Below, piece by piece: positions 28,876-36,134 of a stretch of 64,000 nt of DNA (position 1 is the stretch's first letter; the number at the start of each line of letters is the position of its first letter). Position numbers and translations under genes: made by a program. The DNA lies in the NCBI RefSeq assembly GCF_003149745.1, contig NZ_QGEG01000002.1:868001-932000 (forward strand). Direction: 5' to 3'. The stretch is from Flagellimonas aquimarina (lineage in GTDB: Bacteria; Bacteroidota; Bacteroidia; Flavobacteriales; Flavobacteriaceae). The notes under the pieces were generated by a model. The model did no database searches. It was given only the letters and a program-made list of their open reading frames with translations, and was not told where the DNA came from.

Positions 28876-30068
28876 AGAAAATAATAATATTATATCGTCA
28901 ATTCTTTGTCATATCAATGGCAGTTTTGCTTATGGGCTGTATTGAAGCATTTGACGCCGAGTTCGTGGATTTTGAAAGTGCATTGGTGATAGAGGCGACA
29001 ATAACTAACGAGTTGAAACAACAACAAATTTTCTTGTCTAGAAGTTATGAATTTGATGCTGAAGGACCTTCGGCGGAATCCAATGCCACGGTAAGCGTGA
29101 GTGATGGTACCGGCACAACATTTTCTTTTCAGGATGCGGGAAATGGGGTATATGTTTCTTCGCAGGCCTTTGCTGCGGAGCCGGGAAGGGATTATGAGCT
29201 TTCAATCATCACGCAGGATGGTAGGAGCTACGGTTCGGAAACGACCCAGATGACATCGGAAACGACCATTGATGAGGTGATTGCAGAGCGTATCACAAAT
29301 GATGACGGGGAAGACGGAATGGCCATTTTGGTGAACAGTTTTGACCCATCGGGGAATGCCAAGAACTATCGTTATGAATATGAGGAGACATACAGGATAA
29401 TAGCCCCAGAGTGGAATCCAATATCATTAATCGGAGATCCAGAAGGTGGTTGTGGAGTAATTAGAGTGCCCAATACAACAGATGATGAAACCTGTTATAG
29501 GACAGATAGATCCAATGCTATTATACTTGCTTCTACAGAAGATTTGGAAGAGGACAGGGTTTCCAATTTTATGGTCCGCTTTATCAGTAGGGACAACTAT
29601 ATCATATCCCATAGGTACAGCGTATTGGTGAGGCAGCTGGTTCAATCGAATGAGGCTTTTGTCTTTTTTGAGACGCTGAACGAACTTTCCGGTTCTGAGA
29701 GTCTTTTTTCTCAGACCCAACCAGGGTTTTTAGAGGGAAATGTATTTTCAAACGATAACAGGGATGAGCGCGTGCTTGGTTTTTTTGATGTAAGCTCTGT
29801 TTCTGAGAGACGTATTTTTTTCAACTACGATGATTTTTATCCTGGAGAAGCGCTACCACCGTATATAGAACCATGTGGACCAAGCGCTCCAGTAATTGCC
29901 AATCCTGGAGGTTGTGTGTTACGACCTATTTTAGAAAGTGGAGCAGGTATATATTTAGCGGAAAATGAACAACCTGCGGAAGGGGAAGGACCTTTCCTTA
30001 TTGTTAGAAGAATATGTGGAGATTGCAAGGTATTGGGATCGACAGCAGTACCAGGTTTTTGGATTGAG
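27736..30068 (+). repeat. Recent tandem duplication of a ~1.2-kb DUF4249 gene (copies 5 and 6)
   Basis: The DNA from 27736 onward recurs at 28932 with an offset of 1196 bases and long identical runs. The repeats cover almost the full genes, with differences clustered in two short regions. This is the youngest duplication in the seven-gene array; copies 3 and 4 form an older, more diverged pair. Confidence 0.88.
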
Positions 30069-30071
30069 TGA
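28872..30071 (+). CDS. DUF4249 lipoprotein, copy 6 of 7
   Basis: 399 aa; ATG at 28872 overlaps the stop of copy 5 (ATGA). Lipobox LMGC (Cys23). A recent duplicate of copy 5, offset by 1196 bases, with protein identity of roughly 90 percent by eye. Differences concentrate around residues 190-220 (the stretch after WNPISLIGDPEGG) and 345-375 (after PPYIEPC). Ends with CGDCKVLGSTAVPGFW. Selection or recombination seems to have changed the cassettes while the frame stayed constant. Confidence 0.9.
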   Translation: MKKIIILYRQFFVISMAVLLMGCIEAFDAEFVDFESALVIEATITNELKQQQIFLSRSYEFDAEGPSAESNATVSVSDGTGTTFSFQDAGNGVYVSSQAFAAEPGRDYELSIITQDGRSYGSETTQMTSETTIDEVIAERITNDDGEDGMAILVNSFDPSGNAKNYRYEYEETYRIIAPEWNPISLIGDPEGGCGVIRVPNTTDDETCYRTDRSNAIILASTEDLEEDRVSNFMVRFISRDNYIISHRYSVLVRQLVQSNEAFVFFETLNELSGSESLFSQTQPGFLEGNVFSNDNRDERVLGFFDVSSVSERRIFFNYDDFYPGEALPPYIEPCGPSAPVIANPGGCVLRPILESGAGIYLAENEQPAEGEGPFLIVRRICGDCKVLGSTAVPGFWIE

Positions 30072-31255
30072 AAAGAATAAATACTAAATATCGTCTTTTA
30101 ACACCCTTTTTTATGGGTTGGCTTCTTTGCAGCTGCATTGAGCCTTTTGATACTGAATTTGTGGATTTTGAAGATGCCTTTGTTGTGGACGCTACCATAA
30201 CGAATCAAATGAAAAGACAAGAAATTATATTGACCAGAACATATAGACTCCAAGATGATGACATACCCAATGAGGCAGGTGCCCGAATTGTGGTAACGGA
30301 CGACACGGGGGAAGAATTTCTTTTTGAAGAGGTTGATTTTGGAAAGTATATCTCAAATGTTTCTTTTGCAGCACTACCGGAAAGGAACTACCAATTATTG
30401 ATTACCTCAAGAAATGGCAGGGAATATTCTTCTGGAGCAATGAGACTACCACAGGTCTCAACCATAGATACGTTATATGCCAATCGTATAACCAATGATT
30501 TTGGAGAAGAGGGAATAGGTATTTTTGTAGACACATCCAATCCTTCAGAAGATTCAAACTTTTACAGGTATGAGTATGAGGAGACTTATAAAGTAATAGC
30601 TCCAAGATGGGACCCTAAGGAATTGGAAGTTGTAGATGAGAATGATGGAACAACTTCAATTATAATTATCCCAAGGTCTTTGGACGAGCAAGTTTGCTAT
30701 CCAACAAATCTTTCAAAGCGTATTATTCTAACGGATACAGATAGTTTTGATGCAGGGATGGTGGATGATTTTATGCTTAAGTTTATTGAACAGAACAATT
30801 TCATCACTACGCATCGCTACAGTATTTTAGTTAGACAGTTTGTACATTCTCTAGAAACCTATAAGTTTTTAGAAACCTTAAACGAATTCTCGACATCTGA
30901 AAGTCTGTTTTCAGAAACACAACCAGGTTTTTTAGAGGGAAATATAGCGGCAAAGGATGACCCCGATGAAAAAGTACTTGGTTTCTTTGATGTCACAGCT
31001 ATATCAGAAAAGCGGATTTTTTTTGGTTATCGCGATTTCTTTCCAACAGAAAGATTTCCAGATTATATAGATCCATGTATTGAGAACGCTCCAGATAATG
31101 GGCTAATAGACTTGATTCGTTGGGATTTGGTTAAGTATATTGATAAGAATGAGGGGCAATTTGTTCCTGGAGGACCATACATTACCGTACCTCAGGTTTG
31201 TGGGGATTGTACAATATTAGGCACGTCAGAAGTGCCAGATTTTTGGATAGAATAA
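30068..31255 (+). CDS. DUF4249 lipoprotein, copy 7 of 7
   Basis: 395 aa starting at a GTG that overlaps the stop of copy 6 (GTGA). Lipobox CSC (Cys23). More divergent than copies 3-6: it has EATITN-like VDATITNQMKRQ, a distinct cassette after IAPRW with a single cysteine in DEQVCYP, and a shortened second cassette similar in form to copy 3. It ends with CGDCTILGTSEVPDFW. The last lipoprotein before the MG2-like protein. Confidence 0.9.
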   Translation: MKRINTKYRLLTPFFMGWLLCSCIEPFDTEFVDFEDAFVVDATITNQMKRQEIILTRTYRLQDDDIPNEAGARIVVTDDTGEEFLFEEVDFGKYISNVSFAALPERNYQLLITSRNGREYSSGAMRLPQVSTIDTLYANRITNDFGEEGIGIFVDTSNPSEDSNFYRYEYEETYKVIAPRWDPKELEVVDENDGTTSIIIIPRSLDEQVCYPTNLSKRIILTDTDSFDAGMVDDFMLKFIEQNNFITTHRYSILVRQFVHSLETYKFLETLNEFSTSESLFSETQPGFLEGNIAAKDDPDEKVLGFFDVTAISEKRIFFGYRDFFPTERFPDYIDPCIENAPDNGLIDLIRWDLVKYIDKNEGQFVPGGPYITVPQVCGDCTILGTSEVPDFWIE

Positions 31256-31264
31256 AACAGAATT

Positions 31265-33025
31265 ATGAAAAAACTAACGATTACAATCATTTTATTAGCT
31301 CTAGTTTCTTTGGGCCTTAAAGCTCAATCAGCCACTAATGCCAAAATTACCAACATTCCACAGGAAAGTGTATACCTTCATTACAATGAATCTTTCTTGT
31401 TTTCTGGAGAACACCTGTTGTATAAGTTTTATAGTTTGGACAATGTCAATAGAAAACTTAGCAGCATTAGTAAAATGGGGTATGTTGCTCTAGTCGACAA
31501 AGATGGAAACACTGTTTTTAAACATAAAGTGCGGCTTACGGGCGGTACCGGCTACGGCAATTTTTTTGTACCAACTTCGGTTCCTACAGGGAGTTATAGG
31601 TTATTGGGCTATTCAGAATGGATGAAAAACTTTGGGAAAGAACATTACTTCCAATCGGACATTCATATCGTAAATCCATACCAAACCACACCAGAATCTT
31701 ATTTGGAAAAACCTGTGGATTCTTTACTGCCCATTGTTTCCAATAAAAGCACTCTTGTGCCTCTAAACACCAACGTAGCTGAAGTGAATAGTGCCTTTGT
31801 CAGTTTGAGTATTGACAAACCTACAGCTGGAAAAAGAGAAAGAGTACTACTTAACATTTCTGGAATAGATGATGCCGCCAATAATGGTAGTTATGCAATT
31901 TCTGTTAGAAAAATAGATTCCTTCACTGCTCCTGCCCAAATACCCTCGGAAATGTTTTATAAAAAGTTCCTTAAAAAAGGTTCTACTGGCGTTAAAGCAG
32001 GAAACAATGCCAAAATTCCTGAGTTAAGGGGCGAAACCATTACTGGAGTAATTGTAAATAAAGAAACTAAGCTTCCAGTAAAAGACCTGAGAGTGTCCTT
32101 GTCATTACCTGGTGACATGTATTTGTTCAAGGTTGCCAATACAGATAGTGAGGGCAGGTTTAGGTTTATACTTAATAGGGAATATGACAATGCATCTGCT
32201 GCCATTCAAGTTTTGTCCAGTGATTGGGATCTTTATGAAGTTAATATGGATGATGAAATAATAGATGCTAAAGGAATGGAGTTTGCAGATTTTGTTCTCA
32301 CCAAGGGAATGAAGGATTATATGCTTGAAAAAAGCATTCAAAATCAAATAGAAAATGCCTTCCAAGAGGTTAAGGCAGACTCAATAGTCCCTGCAGACCA
32401 TGAGCAACCTTTTTATAGAAAATTTGCAACGGTCTATGATTTGGATGATTATACGAGATTCAACAGTATACAAGAAACCATTGTTGAAGTTGTAGATCAG
32501 GTGGCTATTAGAAAACTTGATAATGGTGATCAGGTTTTTGAGGTAAGGCCCGAAATTGGTTATACCGATGCCAGTCTTTTGCCTATGGTTTTTGTTGACG
32601 GTCTTTTTATAAAAAGGCATCAAGATTTTATGGACTACAGTGCCAAGAAAATCAAGACCATAAGCTTTGCAAGAGACAAGGTGATTCTGGGGTCACAATT
32701 ATTCCAGGGGATTATTTCCTTTAAAACCATTGAAGGTGGTTTTTATGATGATTTTTATACGCCGCATATTGTGAATGTAGAATTGTTTAAACCCCAATCA
32801 AAAAAAGAATACTTTACACAAGTGTATGATGAGAAAGGAAATCAAGATCGTATTCCTGACTTTAGACATCAATTGCTTTGGGTTCCAAATTTGGACATCT
32901 CCGGTGGAGAAAAAGAAATTATGTTTTACACTTCAGATGTGGCAGGAGAATATGAGTTGGTTCTTGAAGGGTTTACGTCAACTGGGAAACCTGTGTCCAT
33001 CAAGAAGCAGATCGTTGTTAATTGA
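31265..33025 (+). CDS. Secreted protein with MG2-like N-terminal domain and carboxypeptidase-regulatory/plug-like regions
   Basis: 586 aa with a signal peptide (about 1-20, GLKAQS). Residues about 28-135 resemble the MG2-type beta-sandwich of alpha-2-macroglobulin-like proteins (ESVYLHYNESFLFSGEHLLY, VPTGSYRLLGYSEWMKNFG). A carboxypeptidase-regulatory-like domain follows near 260-330 (ITGVIVNKETKLPVKDL), then a region near 430-500 that recalls a receptor plug (PMVFVDGL, GSQLFQGIISFKT). There is no barrel and no proteolytic motif. It starts 9 bp after the last DUF4249 gene, so it closes the operon. A periplasmic or outer-membrane scaffold is possible. Confidence 0.78.
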   Translation: MKKLTITIILLALVSLGLKAQSATNAKITNIPQESVYLHYNESFLFSGEHLLYKFYSLDNVNRKLSSISKMGYVALVDKDGNTVFKHKVRLTGGTGYGNFFVPTSVPTGSYRLLGYSEWMKNFGKEHYFQSDIHIVNPYQTTPESYLEKPVDSLLPIVSNKSTLVPLNTNVAEVNSAFVSLSIDKPTAGKRERVLLNISGIDDAANNGSYAISVRKIDSFTAPAQIPSEMFYKKFLKKGSTGVKAGNNAKIPELRGETITGVIVNKETKLPVKDLRVSLSLPGDMYLFKVANTDSEGRFRFILNREYDNASAAIQVLSSDWDLYEVNMDDEIIDAKGMEFADFVLTKGMKDYMLEKSIQNQIENAFQEVKADSIVPADHEQPFYRKFATVYDLDDYTRFNSIQETIVEVVDQVAIRKLDNGDQVFEVRPEIGYTDASLLPMVFVDGLFIKRHQDFMDYSAKKIKTISFARDKVILGSQLFQGIISFKTIEGGFYDDFYTPHIVNVELFKPQSKKEYFTQVYDEKGNQDRIPDFRHQLLWVPNLDISGGEKEIMFYTSDVAGEYELVLEGFTSTGKPVSIKKQIVVN

Positions 33026-33092
33026 TAAAATCAATTCTTCAACTGGGTATATTTCTAGATTTATCTATATTTTTAATAGCATTAACTGGTTT

Positions 33093-33136
33093 ATCGGTAA
33101 ACGCTTAAAATCCAATGATTTCAGGCATTTACCGAT
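33093..33136. repeat. Inverted repeat downstream of the GG-leader peptide gene
   Basis: Arms 33093-33104 and 33125-33136 are complementary over 12 bases with one mismatch, which becomes a G-U pair in minus-strand RNA. The loop is 20 bases. It lies between the convergent MG2-like gene and peptide gene and may end transcription, but there is no clear T-tract. Confidence 0.45.
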
Positions 33137-33153
33137 TTGTTAAAGATTGTAAA

Positions 33154-33354
33154 TCAATTTATACACACTCCATTTTGACAATAAGGAGGACTGTACGCAT
33201 GATTGCATATAGAAATCCACCATGGATGACAACAGTTACCTGTTATAAATAGTTGTGCACATTTCACTGATGAGCCACCAAGAATATGCTTCTGCTCCTT
33301 TTTGCTAAGGCGTTTAGCTCCTTTTAGATTTTTAAGCTTTTTCATTTTAACCAT
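33154..33354 (-). CDS. GG-leader cysteine-rich peptide (bacteriocin-like precursor)
   Basis: 66 aa. Residues 1-27 form a basic leader that ends in a double-glycine site (RLSKKEQKHILGG), typical of Bacteroidota precursor peptides cleaved by C39-type exporters. The remaining 39 residues form the core, with six cysteines (one CC pair), WW, PP and no long hydrophobic stretch, so three disulfides or other thiol crosslinks are likely. ATG at 33354 is used; an ATG at 33345 would give a leader starting MKKLKNLK. It lies 113 bp downstream of a VKOR-thioredoxin fusion gene on the same strand. Bioactivity is unknown. Confidence 0.8.
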   Translation of the reverse strand: MVKMKKLKNLKGAKRLSKKEQKHILGGSSVKCAQLFITGNCCHPWWISICNHAYSPPYCQNGVCIN

Positions 33355-33430
33355 ATTTTAATTAATATTCCCTGAACATTTAAGGACACTCAAGGCTTAT
33401 GTCCAATCTTTCGCGAAGAGATTATTGTAT

Positions 33431-33455
33431 TGCCAATCACCAACATTGATTGGCA
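33431..33455. repeat. Short hairpin between the VKOR-fusion gene and the peptide gene
   Basis: Perfect 9-bp inverted repeat (33431-33439 with 33447-33455, 7-base loop), 12 bp downstream of the VKOR-fusion stop on the minus strand. No T-tract follows, so it may protect or process RNA, or partly separate expression of the peptide from the enzyme. A terminator role is not supported. Confidence 0.5.
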
Positions 33456-33467
33456 GATTTGTAGCTA

Positions 33468-35084
33468 TTATTTATCGCTGATTGCCAAGGATGGCATATG
33501 GTGGTCTATAGGAACTTCAAATTGTTCCGCCAAGTCTTCAATAAAGTAAGGCAGATGTTCCCATTCATATTCATCTGGGAATGGTCTATTATTTATATAT
33601 ATAACTGGTGTAAAATTGACACCATTTTCACGGCACCAATTGCTTTGCTTTTCTAATATGTTTTTATGAATACTCGCTTCGCCTTCTCCCCATTTTTGAA
33701 TCCACTTTTCTAAATTGACTTCCTTGGAATAAACCTCAGAAAACGCATTATGGAATGATTCATTATCCGCAGAATTATACAACTCCAATAGTCTATGCGC
33801 TACTTTTAATGCAAGATGACCACTTTTAACATTTACATTAAATCGTATGGTTACGGAAATGTCGTGAGGATGGTTTCTTAAAATCTTTTCTAAACTGGAA
33901 TGTGCCTCTTTGCAATAGAAGCATTCTGGATTGGTTACCATCAACAACCTTAATGGGGCATTTACATTTCCCAAAACTATTTCTGTATTTCCAATTTGAT
34001 CTATATTGGTATCTACAGTTTTACTTTTATTGAATGCAGTGTAAAACAAATCAAAATTCCGAATGAACTTATAATGTGATATACGGAGCTTGTTCAACTC
34101 TAAATTCTCATTGATAAAAGGTCTTGCAAAACCCCAAGCACTGATAGTAAAAAGAAAGCTAATTAAAAGTGTGAATCCATCCAGAATCTCAAAGTTTAAG
34201 TATTGAACAAGGTCACGGTTAATGAACAAGCTAGATTGTAACCATAAAACCCCAATGATTCCTAAACAAAGGGGGCACCATTTTTTTATTACCATGTATT
34301 GATAGTAAATAGAGTAGAGGGTAACCGGAATGGCCAGTAAGGTGGGTGCAATTATTATAGCCTGCGGTATGTGGTTGAGTTGGGATAAGGTCCAGTATAG
34401 GACAAGTGAAGCGAAATAGACCAAACAAGCATCACTTAGTTTTATGTTTTTGGATAAAGATGCTCCATCTGAATTTAAAACCGCATCACAACTAGTAGAT
34501 TTGTTGGAACTGCATAGCTTTTCTATAGTCTTGGATGTATAACCCAATTCATGTTTTATTATAAAAGCACTAATGGTTAAGCCTGTTAACGACAGTATAA
34601 AGTGTGCAGAATTTAAAACCGTAGGTTCGGTAATAAAGAATACAGCTATGACAGAAAATGCCAATAAATAGTAAAAAATGGACATTTTAGAAGATGATAT
34701 GGCATTAGTTGTTGCCAGTGCTTTTTTTTCAATTCCTACAACAACACCAGTCCAAATAGCAAAGAATTCATCTAAAGAAAAGTTTTTAGTGTCATTGTTC
34801 TCAAACAAAACATGAATATGGTCACTACGCTTTTGTACCAACACATACTCCTTATTTAAGGTAATGGACAAAAATATCTCGGGTAGTTCCATTAGTGTTG
34901 AGTGATTTTTAGGAACTTCAAGAGCAAGGTTTTCTATACCAAAATGATTCAACAATCCGGTGACCGAGTGTAAACTAGGATAATTAGGGTGGCTTAATAG
35001 CTGTAATTTTAATTCACCGGGATTTACCTGGTAATTCTGTTTGTCGAGAAACTTTTTTATGAGCGAATACAAACTTAAGTCCAT
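33468..35084 (-). CDS. C39-like / VKOR / thioredoxin fusion protein (disulfide-forming system)
   Basis: 538 aa in three parts. Residues 1-120 have the shape of a peptidase C39 domain (HPNYPSLHSVTGLLNHFGI, DHIHVLFENN, FFAIWTGVVVGIEK) but contain no cysteine, so it is probably a binding rather than a cutting domain. Residues about 135-320 form a VKOR membrane domain with Cys191, Cys199 and the Cys270-Cys273 pair. Residues about 340-530 form an extracytoplasmic thioredoxin/DsbA-like domain with Cys388-Cys391 and a cis-proline at 493. The whole chain could oxidise thiols and pass electrons to quinone. It lies upstream of the six-cysteine GG peptide, the likely substrate. Confidence 0.88.
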   Translation of the reverse strand: MDLSLYSLIKKFLDKQNYQVNPGELKLQLLSHPNYPSLHSVTGLLNHFGIENLALEVPKNHSTLMELPEIFLSITLNKEYVLVQKRSDHIHVLFENNDTKNFSLDEFFAIWTGVVVGIEKKALATTNAISSSKMSIFYYLLAFSVIAVFFITEPTVLNSAHFILSLTGLTISAFIIKHELGYTSKTIEKLCSSNKSTSCDAVLNSDGASLSKNIKLSDACLVYFASLVLYWTLSQLNHIPQAIIIAPTLLAIPVTLYSIYYQYMVIKKWCPLCLGIIGVLWLQSSLFINRDLVQYLNFEILDGFTLLISFLFTISAWGFARPFINENLELNKLRISHYKFIRNFDLFYTAFNKSKTVDTNIDQIGNTEIVLGNVNAPLRLLMVTNPECFYCKEAHSSLEKILRNHPHDISVTIRFNVNVKSGHLALKVAHRLLELYNSADNESFHNAFSEVYSKEVNLEKWIQKWGEGEASIHKNILEKQSNWCRENGVNFTPVIYINNRPFPDEYEWEHLPYFIEDLAEQFEVPIDHHMPSLAISDK

Positions 35085-35156
35085 AGGAAACAGGTGTTTA
35101 TAAGGTTATAAAAGATTTAAATAAAATGAAGGGTGGGTATTAGCTTTTTCTAAAGT

Positions 35157-35186
35157 ATGCTATATAAAGGGGTAATGCTATATAAA
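35157..35186. promoter_or_regulatory. Direct repeat, candidate operator upstream of the VKOR-fusion gene
   Basis: The 12-mer ATGCTATATAAA occurs at 35157-35168 and again at 35175-35186, 18 bp apart, about 75-100 bp upstream of the VKOR-fusion start. LytTR proteins bind direct repeats, and a LytTR gene lies directly upstream, so this is a possible binding site. A second shared 8-mer (ATAAGCGG) occurs at 35191 and 35233. Confidence 0.4.
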
Positions 35187-35249
35187 ATTGATAAGCGGCG
35201 GCAATAAAAGTAAGAATAAACCTACTTATTGAATAAGCGGTAAGACGGC

Positions 35250-35966
35250 TTAGGATAAATAATCAATGAGTTTTTTTAGTTTCTCTTTATTTCTGCGAGA
35301 AACCATCATTTTCTCATTGTTTGTTAATACAATGGTCTCCTTCTTACTGATTAATTTTATGTAGCTAATATTAATGAGAACGGACCTGTTAATTCTAAAA
35401 AAACCTTTATCGGATAACAATGTATCGTAGTATTTAATAGGTTGTGAAATAAAATGTTTTTCCCCTTTTAAATGAAAACAAGTAAAATTTCCGTCAGCCA
35501 CGCATTTTATTATTTCGCCCGTTCTTACAGCAACGTGTTCTCCACCTTTTGGTAATAATAATTTGATGTTGGGGTTATATGAAATATGAGGTAATTCCTT
35601 TTTGAGTTTAGTGTTTTGTCCTGCTACCAAATTGATAACATCATGCATTTTTTCTTCACGAAACGATTTTAATATTAAAGAGATTGGAGATTTTTCAGAA
35701 ATCATGTTTACATGCTTTTTAAACCCATTTGTAAAGAATATTTTATAGTCTAAAAAATGTACTCTTTTTAAAACATCAAAAGCATCGCCATCTTTTAGAA
35801 AAAAGCTTATAAGAAGAATATCAGGATCTAGCTTATTTATAATTTTTATTGCATGTTTAATGGTGTCCGTATGGTCTAACACAAGGATAACAGGGAAGGA
35901 CTCTTCTAAAATTTGGGTTAAACCAACTAAGGACTCCAAATCTCGGTCAATGATGACAATTTTCAT
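35250..35966 (-). CDS. LytTR-family regulator with degenerate receiver domain
   Basis: 238 aa. Residues 1-115 fold like a response-regulator receiver; residues about 135-238 form a LytTR DNA-binding domain (FFRINRSVLINISYIKLI, MVSRRNKEKLKKLIDYL). In the receiver the aspartate expected after PDILLI is Ser54, while Thr79 and Lys100 of the switch are kept and the acidic pocket reads IIDRDL. Phosphorylation at the usual site is therefore unlikely. No histidine kinase gene is adjacent. It precedes the VKOR-fusion and peptide genes by 165 bp on the same strand and probably controls them. Confidence 0.85.
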   Translation of the reverse strand: MKIVIIDRDLESLVGLTQILEESFPVILVLDHTDTIKHAIKIINKLDPDILLISFFLKDGDAFDVLKRVHFLDYKIFFTNGFKKHVNMISEKSPISLILKSFREEKMHDVINLVAGQNTKLKKELPHISYNPNIKLLLPKGGEHVAVRTGEIIKCVADGNFTCFHLKGEKHFISQPIKYYDTLLSDKGFFRINRSVLINISYIKLISKKETIVLTNNEKMMVSRRNKEKLKKLIDYLS

Positions 35967-36134
35967 AAAGTAGGATAAATCTTACATTGGGGATATTAAA
36001 AATATTAAGTAATTTTTGGTTTCAATGCTATTTTGTGAAATAATTATATTTTTACGGTCTTGATTTTTGGATAAAGAATAAAACACTCCATAATCGTTTC
36101 TTACCTCAAAACATTTTGGACTTAATTTTTTTGG

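Noticed and set aside
22844..31255. The seven-gene repeat array considered as a mobile or CRISPR-like element.
   Set aside because: Repeats are whole protein-coding genes in frame with overlapping starts; no transposase, terminal repeats or short direct-repeat/spacer pattern is present.
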